Positions 36,179-47,109 of a stretch of 64,000 bases of DNA are shown here, piece after piece. Where the stretch lies: assembly GCF_029168945.1 (NCBI RefSeq), contig NC_083605.1, positions 26,611,280 to 26,675,279 on the forward strand. Reading direction: 5' to 3'. Position 1 is the stretch's first letter; each line of letters begins with the position of its first letter. This DNA is from Cannabis sativa (Eukaryota; Streptophyta; Magnoliopsida; Rosales; Cannabaceae). The translations under genes were made by a program, and so were the position numbers. The notes beneath the pieces are model-generated. The model had not been told where the DNA came from and did not search any database. It saw nothing but the letters and a program-made list of their open reading frames with translations.

Positions 36179-36606
36179 TCATGGGCGTCTAATCATAATC
36201 CGGGATATATGTATGTTATATGATTTAAGCTTTTCTTACTGAGTCTGTCAACTCACAGTGCTATGTTTATGTGTAGGTAAAGGCAAGGCTAAGGCCGAGG
36301 AACCGTCAGGACGAGCAAATGAAGATTGTACATGTTGGGGCGGTTAGGCCTAGAGCGTACGATCCTCGGGACATCAGGGCTTTTGTTGTTAGTCGCTGGG
36401 CGACAAATATTTTGTAATGAATAGCAAACTTTTGTAAAGTATTTTGTAATCGGATCCCGAAATATTTTGTATGTAATATTATAAGCTTTTAATTAAATAA
36501 GCAAATTTTAATTAGTCACGATTTTCATTAACCTCGTTGGTTAGCAACGAGCTGCACAGTATGTTTAAAATCACGTTAACACGCCTATGCTAGTTAGGGT
36601 GTTACA
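36179..36606 (+). repeat. 3' LTR fragment of element D
   Basis: Matches about 14010-14438 of the 5' LTR from ATGGGCGTCT to the terminal GTGTTACA. The upstream 1.65 kb of the LTR and the downstream half of pol were removed by one deletion. Confidence 0.9.
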
Positions 36607-37160
36607 TCCGCCACATCCTTGAAGTATTTATGCAAGGGAATCAACGCTCCTTGCTGACCATGGGCACCCGACCAGGCGCACATCCCCTTGTCAGTGTTTG
36701 TGGCACGATTGTTGTGGGCGGGAATGTAGCAGTGCAGCTCGCCCAGGTATCCACCCTGGTCAAGAGTTTGAAGGCGCGCCTCCGTAATCTTGGACAGAGG
36801 ACTTACCCACCTTGTGCCCAAGGCACCCTTCCTTCTACGAGGAACCGCCGCGGTAACCTCCTCACTAACGTAGTCCACGCCCTCGACCAGGACGTCTCCG
36901 TCAGCATCAACTGGCTCCTCAGCCTCATTGTACTCACCGTAATTTGGGGGTTCAACCTCTACCTCTTCCTCCGTCTCGGAGGGACTGCCAGGATGTACAT
37001 CGTCCAGCTCCTCGATCTCCTGGACCTCAGCGTCCCCTCCATGATCCTCCTCCATCTGGACGGCCGAATCCTGTTCGGCGCTAGGCAAAGTGGCGAGCCG
37101 AGCCACTTGAGGGTCAGTTGCGTCAGCCAGACGCGTGGTTTTCTTTGTACGAGCCATCAT
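36607..37160 (-). pseudogene. Tat antisense accessory ORF, 5' exon
   Basis: On the minus strand an ATG at 37160 (or the next at 37157) opens MMARTKKTTRLADATDPQ. An acidic stretch follows (EEDHGGDAEVQEIEELDD and SETEEEVEVEPP), then RWVSPLSKITEARLQTL and ALIPLHKYFKDVAD. There it runs into the LTR end of element D and stops within two codons. The rest of the gene is at 12354-10463. The exon is markedly richer in G/C than its surroundings. It lies antisense between integrase and the 3' LTR of the Tat element. This is a known arrangement in Tat elements, but the protein has no proven role. Overlapping plus-strand frames are shadows. Confidence 0.75.
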
Positions 37161-38131
37161 TCTATGGCTGGGTACAAGGGTTGGAGAATGTCCTTCGCTA
37201 GAGGAAGGAGGACTAGAACGAAGACGAGGATGATCCTCGTGCAGAAATTGAAACAGATCCTGGTCGATCCGATGTCCGAGTTCCTAAGAGTCACCTGAGT
37301 TCATCTACAAAAGACAACACACGAGATGAGTGTTTGGTCGGAATATCGAACAATAAATAAGTAAATATGCCGACCAGGAGTACTCAACAGATTAAAGAAC
37401 GATTATGTTCAGAGAAAAGTCAGAACTCAAGAAGTCAAAAAATTTCTTGAGTTAGGGCAAAAAAGTTCATGAAGCTTAGAATAAGCAAGATGAAAGACGG
37501 ACGTTATGCAGTTCAGAAACAAGCATTATGGTTGTAAACCCGCATGAAGACATGATAAAGAAGAATCGCAGAGGTTTCTACGCCTAGGGTTACCTAAACA
37601 ATTTTCTACAGTAGAATAGAAAGCGCATTCAAAATGTAAACATGCAAGGATAAGCATGAAGGGGAATCAGAAACTTACTCAAGATTCAAATGTCTGGGTT
37701 CGAGCAACATTAATCCAACAAGCAATTTTTCTGAAGGCACTTCGGCAACTTTGAAGCCAAGAATTTCTCTTTTCGCTTTGAAGCTTACTTAGCAAAGAAG
37801 GGTGATGAAAAGAGTTTATGTGCCAATGTTGTTGGTATTTATAAGCAAGTCACGAAAAGAGGTAATTGTCTCCAAGGAACCTTAGAAGCGTCAGCTTCCC
37901 ACCTTAAAAACGAATATGGGAAATCAAAAGTAATCAAGTCCAGCCATTAGCCGTGGAGAGAGAAAATTGGATTTAGAAATATTAATTGTCAAAGCATTTA
38001 TTAGCCGAAAACCGAAGGGACTCCCAGTCAGTCTCACATCGAGTCTCGGACGGTCGCGCTCAACACGTGTCCCATCCAAAGGCCGAATCAGCTTAGATGA
38101 AGTCTACACGCAACTTTGGAAGTCCCGTACA
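37161..38131 (+). other. Tat non-coding region upstream of the antisense ORF
   Basis: No conserved frame. Because the antisense ORF begins at 37160 and reads leftward, this region should contain its promoter. A clear TATA candidate on the minus strand is TATAAATACC near 37839-37848, in the sequence GGTATTTATAAGC on the plus strand. Confidence 0.45.
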
Positions 38132-38146
38132 GACTTGGGGGGCAAA
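38132..38146 (+). other. Polypurine tract of Tat element C
   Basis: GACTTGGGGGGCAAA lies immediately before TGTTATCCC, the start of the 3' LTR at 38147. G-run composition and position are those of a plus-strand primer. Confidence 0.88.
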
Positions 38147-38815
38147 TGTTATCCCAATTTTGGCACTCTGACGTGGGATCACATGAATGGTGACACGTAG
38201 AGTCCACTTGGAACATCTGCTCGGGAAGATAGGCTGAGTAGGATGCCTCGCTGGCATGCCCAGAGCAAGATATTCAGCGATCCGTGCAGAGCAACCAACA
38301 CTTAGTGAATTCAGCTTTCGCATCATGAGTCATCAGCACAATCCCCATAACTCAGGGATCAATTTACGTGGATATGACATACACACGATTCCACTATCAG
38401 TGTATTCAGCCTCAATCCCACGATCCTTGTATTCAGCATTGATCTCACGATCTTTCTGTTTATACGCATTGTAACGAGAAGGGAAACTCTTCCTCCTCAA
38501 GCTTACTTGCCCTATAAATAGTGATGCATATTCACTGGGAAAGGGATCGGTGGAAAGCAGTTGAGCTAAGACTCTATTATTATCTAAGAATTATATATTC
38601 AGAGATACTATTGTAAGAGCTATAACAAAAGGAATCTTTCTCCTTGATCTTAAGTCAATACAAGTAACAAGGATTAGGCTATTACCGAACTGATCGGGGC
38701 TGAACCTCTATAAAATCCCTGTGTCTTATTATTGCTTTATCATATATCTGTTATTATATATCATTTATCGCTTATAAAATAGACTCATTATCGTTGGCTA
38801 AAAGTGAAGTCAACA
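38147..38815 (+). repeat. 3' LTR of Tat element C
   Basis: 669 bp, TGTTATCCC...GTCAACA, pairing with 2926-3595. Confidence 0.92.
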
Positions 38816-38820
38816 AAAGT
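38816..38820. repeat. Target-site duplication AAAGT (right copy)
   Basis: Matches 2921-2925. Beyond it the sequence resumes the interior of copia-type element B, as at 21472. Confidence 0.9.
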
Positions 38821-41800
38821 ATATAAGAATACAATTTTTGAAATTGCTCTTAAAATAAAATAAAAATAAATCCTGAAAAATAATTCTAATTTTATGTTGG
38901 TCCAAAATTAATTAATAAAATTCATTTTCCACAAAAAACATAATTTTTTTATTTAATTAAATGTTAAGAAAATTTCAAATATTTAAGTATCATGATGAAA
39001 ATCAACTTAAATATTAATTTTTTATTGAATTAAATGTCACTAGAAAAATACTTCAAGCAAAACATATAATATCTATCAAGACTTTCATTGACTAATTAAT
39101 TCATTTTCTAATTATAATATATTTTAGTTCATTTATTTTAATTAATCATTAAATGAAAAAAAAATCATTGATTTAAGTTGGTCCAAAATTAAAATAAATA
39201 ATTTTCAACTTTAATCTATTTTTCAAATAAAATTTGAAATTTTCTGCATTTAAAAGAAAAGCAATTTCAAAATTTATATAAAAAATGATTAATGAAATAA
39301 AAATATAATATATATTGAAAATTATTCAAATTAAGTTGTTCTGAAATTTAAAAAAAAATCCAACTTAAAATAATTTTCTATTTAATTAAATGTTATGAAA
39401 ATAATAATATTTAAGTATCAAGAATGAAATCAACTTAAATATTTAATTTTCAATATAATTAAATGTATTACATACAAGAATTAAATAATCAAGTATATAA
39501 GAAACTTAATTATTAATTCTAATTTAATACTAGGAAAAATATTCTATAAATAAGTTGGTCTAAAATTAATTAATAAATAATTGATTTTCAACAAAAATAT
39601 TTTCCTAATTAAATATTAGAAAATATAATTAGTACTAGAAATAACTATCTAGAATATATTTCATTAACTAAGTGTTTTTCTAAAATTAACTTTAAAATAT
39701 GAAATGAAAAATAAATTCATATATTTTTAAGCTAATTATGTTGCTAATTCAATTTTAATTAGGTTAGACTAATATAATTAACCTAATACAATTATTTAAA
39801 TAAGGCAAATGGGCCTTCACAATTAGGGTAGTTCATGTGAGGGAGGGCTGGGTTCAGTATGTCGTACCCACTGCTATTGGCCTCCTAACTCTTACACAAG
39901 GCCCAAAGGAGAGGAATTTAACCTTTAAATAAATAATTGTTATTCATTGAATAAGCCCAATTATAATTGGGCCTAAATAAAATTACTTATGTCAAATTTT
40001 ATTTTAGCAACCTAGTCCATTTACTTAGTAAAACTTAAATGGGCTTCGTATATGCATCTAAGCCCAATAGCAAACATATAGGCTCACACAGGTCAAATGA
40101 TTTGGATGGGCCCTATCATGTTACTAAATAAAATTACTTATGTCAAATTTTATTTTAGCAACCTAGTCCATTTACTTAGTAAAACTTAAATGGGCTTCCT
40201 ATATGCATCTAAGCCCAATAGCAAACATATAGGCTCACACAGGTCAAATGATTTGGATGGGCCCTATCATGTTACTAGGTTTACACAGATGAAAGAAGTA
40301 CAAAATTTACCTGTTACAAATTAATTATAAGATCTATTGACAATTGGACTATGATTAAAATCAGATCATTGGATCTGTCAACAAGTTAATCATAGCAATT
40401 TAGATCAAATAAATAATAAGTTTGTTAAAAAAAATTGAATAAACAAAATAAATAAACAAACATTGTCCATGTAACAAATGTGAAATAAAATATTAATATA
40501 ATTAAATTATTATTTTAAACTAACCAACTAAATTTTGAAAATTTAGGATTGTTAAAAACAACCCTTAAAAATCTCATCAAAATTTAAAATTCAAAAATGA
40601 AAAACTAATTTAAAATATCTAGGTTTATTTGAATTACTTTTATCAAATTAAATTAAATATCAAATAATATAAATGATTTGAAAAAATATCTTCAAAATCA
40701 TCTTCTATTCTTATAATTTAATTAAATTAAAATAATTAAATAAACCAATTTTAAAATAGATGTGGTTAGATAATTATTATTTTAAAAATAAAATAATAAA
40801 TAAATAATAATTTTCCTAATTATATGTCAAAATATCTTAAATTAAGCATTATTCAAATTTCTACAAAAATATCTAAGTTATTTAAATCTTTAAAATATAA
40901 TTTACAAATTTCTAATAAGTAAAATGATATAAAAAAAATATCATTTTTTAACTTATAATTTATAAATAATTAAATATTTAACAAAATAAAAAATTTTTGA
41001 ATTCTAAAATATTATGGTTAGAATATCTATAAAAATATCGAGGTTAATCTTAAATTTACTAATTATTTAATTTGTCATATAAGATAATTTTAATATAATA
41101 TTTCAAATAAAAAAAGATAAAGTTATCTTTTAATTTAAAATATGTTGAATATCAAAATATCTGATCTTATAATTAAATAATATATAAATATTAAAGAAAT
41201 TAACAAATTTTAAATCTGACCATAATTTAAAAAATAAAATAATCAATTTTTAAATTTAAAAACCAAAATATCAAAATTAATAATAGTCTACTGAAAAATA
41301 AATATTATTAATTTAAAAATATTTAAGTTCAAATATATTAAAAAATAATATTTTATTTTAAATTTGGGGTTTGAAAATTGGAAAAATCCGAAATTGGGAA
41401 AAAATCCCATAAAATTCGGAAATTTGGGTGAAGCTGGCAGTAGGCTGCACGGTCATCCCCAGGAGGCTGCAAATAGGGACTTACGTGCGCGCAAGAAGGA
41501 GACACGCCGAGAAATCTCGGCAGATGTAGGGTCACGCACGGGCGTGTGCAGCCTCCATCGTGTTTGAAGCAGGTGCACGCCGAGCCTTCAGACAGGGATT
41601 GTCTGAGCATCCGCGCGCGTGTATCGAGTTGTTCGAGTGCCTGGTGCACTCGATGCACCCACTCAACACACAATTTTCAAAAACTCACATCTTTTTCAAT
41701 TTTTATTGGAATTGAGTTCCGTAAAAAAAAGAAAATTGCTTAATTTTTCACAAGGAATCCAAATAAAATATTTTCAGAAACAGAGAAAATATTTTTCATG

Positions 41801-41933
41801 GAAAAATTTCGTACAACACATACATTCATCAAATAAGCACATAAACCAACATGAAACTATCCAAATCAACACAAATCATCGTTTTAATTCAAATTACATG
41901 AAAGTAAATCATTACCATGGCTCTGAGGCCAGT
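38821..41933 (-). repeat. Interior of copia-type element B, right part
   Basis: About 3.1 kb without gag-pol. Mostly A/T rich. It has a recent 151-bp tandem duplication at 39974-40275 and an unusually G/C-rich segment at about 41405-41680 next to the PBS side. In element sense, ACTGGCCTCAGAGCCATGG directly follows the LTR, the same altered PBS as in element E, so the change predates both copies. Confidence 0.65.
39974..40275. repeat. 151-bp tandem duplication
   Basis: Two adjacent 151-bp units (39974-40124 and 40125-40275) start TAAATAAAATTACTTATG and end ATCATGTTAC. I see one mismatch (GGGCTTCGTAT versus GGGCTTCCTAT). The single copy in element E near 31480-31620 is more diverged, so the duplication is specific to this copy and recent. 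Confidence 0.93.
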
Positions 41934-43772
41934 TGTTGGAAATATTTTACCAGGATCTAGATTTACTAACAAGTATGTTTCATTAACATCCTAATATGAA
42001 TTCGAAAACAATGAAATAAACACATATAAAATTTAGGAAATCCTACATTGGGTGCAGCGGAATATAATGACTCCTTCTGTTCAGATCTCTAGCCCTTGAT
42101 TCCTTTCTATAGCAGAGCATTATAAAGATATGAACCTGGATCTCTCTCTCTCCTTCTTGAGCCCGATTCTCCTTCTTGTTAATTGGATTGTTCACAGTCT
42201 TCCACACTATGATTGAGATACCACTTGATGTGTGTGGGCACTCACACTATCACTTAAGGCTGAATAATATGAAGAAGAAAAGAGAGGAGGAGGGTGGCGG
42301 CTAGGTTATAGGTAGAAGGCTTAGAATTTTTCTTTGAAGGAATGAGATGCATCATCTTTTTCCTAAAGCCATCACTACCTATTTATATGTAACCACCTAG
42401 GTTTAGGTTATAATTATTTGGCATTAAAATAATAGAAAAATAAATGGTAAATTACACTAAGTGTGGCCGCCAATGGATTGTGGATTAGGCCCACTTTGCA
42501 ATTTTGCCATTTTGTCATTTTTCCATCCCATTTTCTCAAAAATGCCAATTTTCAAATTTAACCACTTAAATGCCAATTCCAATTATTTAATAACTAAAAA
42601 TTAATTATTAAATAATATTGTCATTTAATATATTTATTAATTAGACTTAATAAAGTCTTTCAATTAACAAATAAGACCCAGAATCTCTTTTCTTCACAAT
42701 TTCGCCCTTACTTAGTGAAAATTCATAAACTAGACATAGTCTAATTTTAGAATTATGATTGATTAATTAAAATCAATTATCTGAGTCTTACAAGCAGTAT
42801 GGTCTCAACTAGTATGAGGACCATGGGCCTATATAACTGAGCTTCCAATAATCAGACCTAGAACTTACCAGGTAAATTCACTGACTTATTAATTCCTTGT
42901 CGCATCCACTCATAGAACTTGGAATTGCACTCTCAGCCATATAGAACGCTCTATATGTTCCACGATATAGATACACTATTAATTATCCATTGTTATAATC
43001 CCTATAATCAATGATCATCTATAGATGATTTACATTGCATAGGGATAAAATTACCGTTACACTCTTTCAATGTATTTTATCCTTAAAACACTTGCCAGCT
43101 ATAAATGATATTATAATGAACTAATATGATCACTAAAATCAACGTTCTATTATTTATCTCTATTTAGCAAGCTCAAAGGAAATCATTGTTTCACTTCTAA
43201 ATACCTATAGAAGCTATAGATTCCATATTTATGTTTAGCGCTCCCACTCAATTACACTATCATGTTCCCAAAATGTACGTATCACCCTGACCCAAAAGTA
43301 GGCTTAACTAACAAATCAAAAAACATGTGTAATACTCTTGAGATCGAACCTAAACATATCAGGATTAAGATCATTTGATCTAGGATCAACTAGGTGATAT
43401 TGAATTGAATAGATATTACGGTAAATTTAACATATCTAATCAAAGTTCAATATTGGTCCCTTCCAATGTATACTCCATGCATCCGATACTGGTAAACTTT
43501 GTCAATGCCCTGGAAAGGACATAACACTTATCCAAGTTGTAAGCATACCTATCACTGATTATCATGCCAGTCTTAATCCAGTGAACTGACAAATCAGGGA
43601 ATTAAACTTTCGAACATATAAACATGATTATATTCCACTGTGCTGACAACACTATAATCATGAACAAGTAAATCATGCGAACCATGCAACATAAAATGTT
43701 ATTTCTGATCTTTATTAACTAGTAAATCTGATTATATTGAAATGGATTTTATTTAGGGCACAAAACCCAACA
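41934..43772 (-). repeat. Copia-type LTR of element B
   Basis: 1839 bp, TGTTGGAAATATTTTACCAG...AAACCCAACA. It is a more diverged subfamily than the two LTRs of element E. It adjoins Tat RT sequence at 43773, the site it inserted into. Confidence 0.85.
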
Positions 43773-44312
43773 GGAACAGGGAAGTTAACATCGACGATAT
43801 GTTTGTTAAACCAACAAAGAGTAAGGATCATACCTCAGACCTTACGGAATGCTTTAAAATATTAAAAAAGTATAACATGAACCTAAACCCCAAAAAATGT
43901 TCCTTTGGAGTCTCCTCGAGAAAATTTTTTGGATTCATAGTTAACGCGAGGGGCATTGAGGCAAATCCTAAAAAAATCAATGCATTAATAGATATGCCAT
44001 CCCCGACAAAACCTAAGGAAGTACAAGCCTTGACAGGGAGAATGACGGCACTTGACAGATTAATTTTGAAGTCCGTTGATAAGTGTGTGTCGTTCTTCAA
44101 CATATTGCGAGGCAACAAAAAGTTTGAGTGGACAAAATAATGCAAGGAGGCCTTTTAAAACATGAAAAGGCATCTTGCAACGCCCCCAATTTGGGCAAAA
44201 TCAATAATTGGAGAGACGTTATTTCTTTATCTAGCCATCTCGGAAGATGCGATTAGTGCAGCTATAGTGCGAGAAGAGGGTAAGCACCAGCAACCTATTT
44301 ACTACATTAAGG
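43773..44312 (+). pseudogene. Tat-type RT/RNase H fragment
   Basis: Starts inside reverse transcriptase with NIDDMFVKPTKSKDHTSDL (YVDD box with Tyr to Ile). It continues CFKILKKYNMNLNPKKCSFG, FGFIVNARGIEANPKK and FFNILRGNKKFEW, and after a stop at 44138 runs on to QQPIYYIK near 44310. It is about one third of a pol, cut on the left by element B and on the right by unrelated sequence. It is a different copy from 5453-9717. Confidence 0.88.
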
Positions 44313-44758
44313 GATAATGACTGTAATTACATTTTGGTCAACTTTGTAATTAAGTGCCACTATGCAATTATAAATATTGGCAGATAAGATCAAACAAAGG
44401 GGAGAAGAAAGAGGACTCTTACACGAGAGACCTTAAAAAGACATACTCAGAAATCTGAATAAGATTGACTCGTGGACTATGCAGAATTTTAACTGCAAAA
44501 CCACGTAAAATCTGGTTTTCATATTTTTATAGTTTTTCTGTGTTGAATCATTTTCGTGAGGCTCAAATTTGGTTAACAAAAATTTGTGCTAACATAAAGG
44601 CCCATTAATATCAGCCCAACAACTTTATATGTGATCACCAACCCATACAACTCTATCATCTCAGACCTCGAAACTCATAAAATCTAATTTCATTCTCCTC
44701 ACAACTCTCTTTCCCTTATTCTTCATCTAAAATTCTTAGACATCAATGACAAGCAAAC
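44313..44758 (+). other. Upstream flank of FAR1/MULE-type gene
   Basis: No frame. The first bases (GGATAATGACTGTAATTACA) could be a transposon terminus, but I found no inverted partner in the window. A/T-rich leader sequence leads into the ATG at 44759. Confidence 0.35.
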
Positions 44759-47018
44759 ATGAATGACCAACAAACCTACGAATGGGAAAGCATAACTGCA
44801 GAGCTATATATTACAAAACTAGTCAATGAGATTCAAATATATGACATGCTAGGCAAGAGTCTCGACAAACTGGAAAAATGGCAAGCATTCGACAAAATTT
44901 ATGCGAAACAGATGGATTTCGGCACAAGAAAAGATGATGTACGACGTTCTCATGGGGTCAGTGTAATGTGCAGGTGGGTTTGTTGTTCTGAGGGTTTGAG
45001 AAAAATCACATCAGCAGACACACAAAGAAAAAAAAAAGACCTCATGATCTCACTAGAACCGGTTGTCAGGCAACATTTCGTATTTTACTCACACAACTGT
45101 GTAACACTTTGAAATGCAAAGAGTTCAGCACAATACACAATCACGAGCTGGCTTCACCAAGTGAGGTACAATTTTTGAGATCATACTAAATTGTGTCTGA
45201 TGGCTTGCTTGCCCAAGTTAGGTCGATCAACTCCGTAGGAATTAAAACTGCCAACATAAGGTCTCATGTTGCTTTGCATAGTGGAGGTTACGAGAGAATG
45301 CCATGTCAACTTTGAGATGTATACAACAGGGTTGCTGGTGCTAACCGAGAAGAAAAGATAGAGATGGACTCAGAAGGGGCATTGGGATTTCTTGATTGTC
45401 TCGCAGAGAAGGATCCAAATTTCTTTATTGTCTACAGGTTGATGTTGGCTAACTTATTTTGGACAGATGGAAACTCATGTGTGGACGATGTGGCTTTGGG
45501 GGATGTACTAGGGTTTGACACAACCTACATGACAAATGAGTACAATAAGCCTCTCACTGTTCTCATTAGAGTCAACCACCATTTCAATACATGCATCTTT
45601 GGGGTTGCTCTCCTCCCCCACGAGAAGCTTCAATCCTATTGTTGGCTACTTCAAAAATTTCTCGAATGCCATGGAGATAAGAAGCCAAATGTTGTAGTTG
45701 CTGACCAAGATCTGGCCATGAAACAGGCCATCATGGAACACATTCCAGATGTTACACACCGTCCATGCGCTTGGCATCTCAATACAAATGCTTCCAAAAA
45801 GGTTAAAGATTCGATCTTCTTAAAACATTTAAAGATGTAATGTACAACTACTACGCGGAGGAAGAATGTGAAGCAAGAAGGTTAGACGTCATCGAAAGCC
45901 AACAACTAACAGATAATGAATGGTGCCAAACAACATTCGATAAAACAGTGGGTAGAAACTTATTTAAGGGGTTCATTCATTGTAGGAATGAGAACCACAC
46001 AACGTTGCGAATCGATCAACTCCGCCCTAAAAAAATTTTTAGAGAAGAATTAATATTGCTTGCGTGAATTTGTAACAACCATAGATATGACAGTCTCAAA
46101 GCTCAGACACAACGAGACTGCAAATGACTTCAAAAGCAAATGCACTCGACCTCACCCACCTAATCCTACATGCTTGACCACATACTACAATCAATGTGTT
46201 GAATTCTACACAAGAACTATGTACAACAAGGTTGCTCAGCAGCTTGATTTAGAGAATAACTATTTTATCCTAGGTCGGGAGGAGGAGGGAGAGAGGCAGA
46301 TATTCACCATTGGAAAGTTTCAGCATCAAAAAGTCAATACCGAGTTCATTACTGTGAAGGCCAACGAGCACTACACTGTAGCTGCATGATATATGAAAGT
46401 CAGGGGTACCCTTGTAGACATTTATGGGCTACAATGAAAAGATTAAACATGAGAAGAATACCTAATACTCTTCTCATGAAGCGATGGAGCAAATCCGCAA
46501 AGACAAATCTCCACCTACATTTTAACCCGCCAGCACAACAACAACAGCACATTTATGGGATGGCTAGGTTTGGATCTCTTAGTTCACTAACTTATAACTT
46601 GAATTTCTATGCATCAAAATCAGAGGATTCGTATAACCGTGCAAAGGAAGAGATTGAACGACTAACTCTAATGTTCAATGAAGAATTTGAGTTGAGTTCC
46701 AATTCGGAAGGAGAGATGCCAACACCTGGAAGATATCGTAACAACCCCAAAGTTGTGAGAACCAAGGGTACGGGAAATCCAAGGGGAGGACCAAACAAGG
46801 AGCAGATCCCAAGAAACTCAAGACATTGTCGCATTTGTCGCTCATCAGACAATGATTATCGACGGTGCCGAAACCGTCAACAGAATACTGGATCTCAGGG
46901 GCAACAATCTGCAAACAATCAAGCAAGATCTGTGTCATTCAATGACCACTCCAACACGTATTTCCCGGACCCGCCTGCCTCCACACCAGAGTCATACTAT
47001 AGTCATATATATTACTAG
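44759..47018 (+). pseudogene. FAR1-related / MULE-type transposase gene (broken)
   Basis: The protein family comprises Mutator-like transposases and their tamed relatives FAR1/FHY3. The pieces are in order. 44759-45112 is a FAR1-type DNA-binding region (WQAFDKIYAKQMDFGTRKDD then CRWVCCSEGL). 45364-45840 is the transposase core with GDVLGFDTTY (Asp), VNHHFNTCIFGVALL, VVADQDLAMKQAI (Asp) and the CAWHLN block. 45840-46389 is its degenerate C-terminal half. 46386-47018 is a SWIM-type zinc region (GYPCRHLWATMKRL then RRIPNTLLMKRW) followed by a knuckle-like CRICRSSDNDYRRC. Stops or frameshifts occur at about 45112, 45838, 46067 and 46387. No terminal inverted repeats were found, so transposon or host-gene origin is undecided. 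Confidence 0.8.
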
Positions 47019-47104
47019 CTATTTTTAACCATTGATGTTTTAACGTTTATGACTTTAATTATTGCTTCAAAAAATCTTAGATTTATATATTTCTTGTTAT
47101 GTTT

Positions 47105-47109
47105 GGGGT
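47105..47109. repeat. Target-site duplication GGGGT (left) of element G
   Basis: GGGGT precedes TGTAACACC at 47110, and the same bases follow CTTTACA at 52748-52752. Confidence 0.92.

Larger units (their letters stand above)
12355..36606 (+). mobile_element. Tekay-like Ty3/gypsy element D, inserted in the Tat antisense ORF
   Basis: Parts: 5' LTR 12355-14438, PBS 14440-14455, gag from 14715, protease to 16136, then a 19.4-kb copia insertion, pol again from about 35536 to 36178, and a 3' LTR fragment 36179-36606. The 3' LTR keeps only about the last 428 bp, because a deletion joined reverse transcriptase to the inside of the LTR. No target duplication is seen: ATACT precedes it and TCCGC follows. 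The antisense protein also lacks residues across the break, so the left LTR tip and some target were probably lost. LTR divergence over the shared 425 bp is about 4.5% (19 substitutions counted). Confidence 0.85.
2926..38815 (+). mobile_element. Tat-type Ty3/gypsy retrotransposon C (hosts nested insertion)
   Basis: This is a complete-ended element: 5' LTR 2926-3595, PBS region 3596 on, gag 3662-5381, pol 5453-9717, antisense accessory ORF (10463-12354 and 36607-37160), polypurine tract 38132-38146, and 3' LTR 38147-38815. It is flanked by AAAGT. It is interrupted from about 12355 to 36606 by a Tekay-like element. Without that nest it would be about 11.6 kb. Lineage was judged from pol motifs (NKACPKDCFPL, YVDDM context, FVNTRGIEANP-like block) and from the antisense ORF between integrase and 3' LTR, a known Tat trait. 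The coding frames are broken, so this copy is not autonomous. Confidence 0.9.
2030..43772 (-). mobile_element. Non-coding copia-type LTR element B (split by a 35.9-kb insertion)
   Basis: The interior pieces are 2030-2925 and 38816-41933, and one LTR lies at 41934-43772. The two interior pieces are continuous once 2926-38820 (Tat element plus one copy of its duplicated target AAAGT) is removed. The restored junction matches the uninterrupted copy near 21457-21490. In element orientation the right LTR is the 5' LTR. The expected left (3') LTR and about 2.5 kb of interior are missing at 2030. No gag or pol frame is present, and the interior is A/T rich. Copia assignment rests on TGTTGG...CCAACA ends and an iMet-type PBS position, so it is inference. 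Confidence 0.7.

Noticed and set aside
12350..36611. Target-site duplication for Tekay-like element D
   Set aside because: The flanks ATACT and TCCGC do not match, and the antisense protein lacks residues across the site.
36630..37298. 222-codon plus-strand open frame
   Set aside because: It lies opposite the G/C-rich antisense Tat exon, whose minus-strand translation has recognisable blocks; the plus frame is its shadow.
44313..44400. GGATAATGACTGTAATTACA as a MULE terminal inverted repeat
   Set aside because: No inverted partner was found after 47018 or beyond 52753, so it stays a guess.
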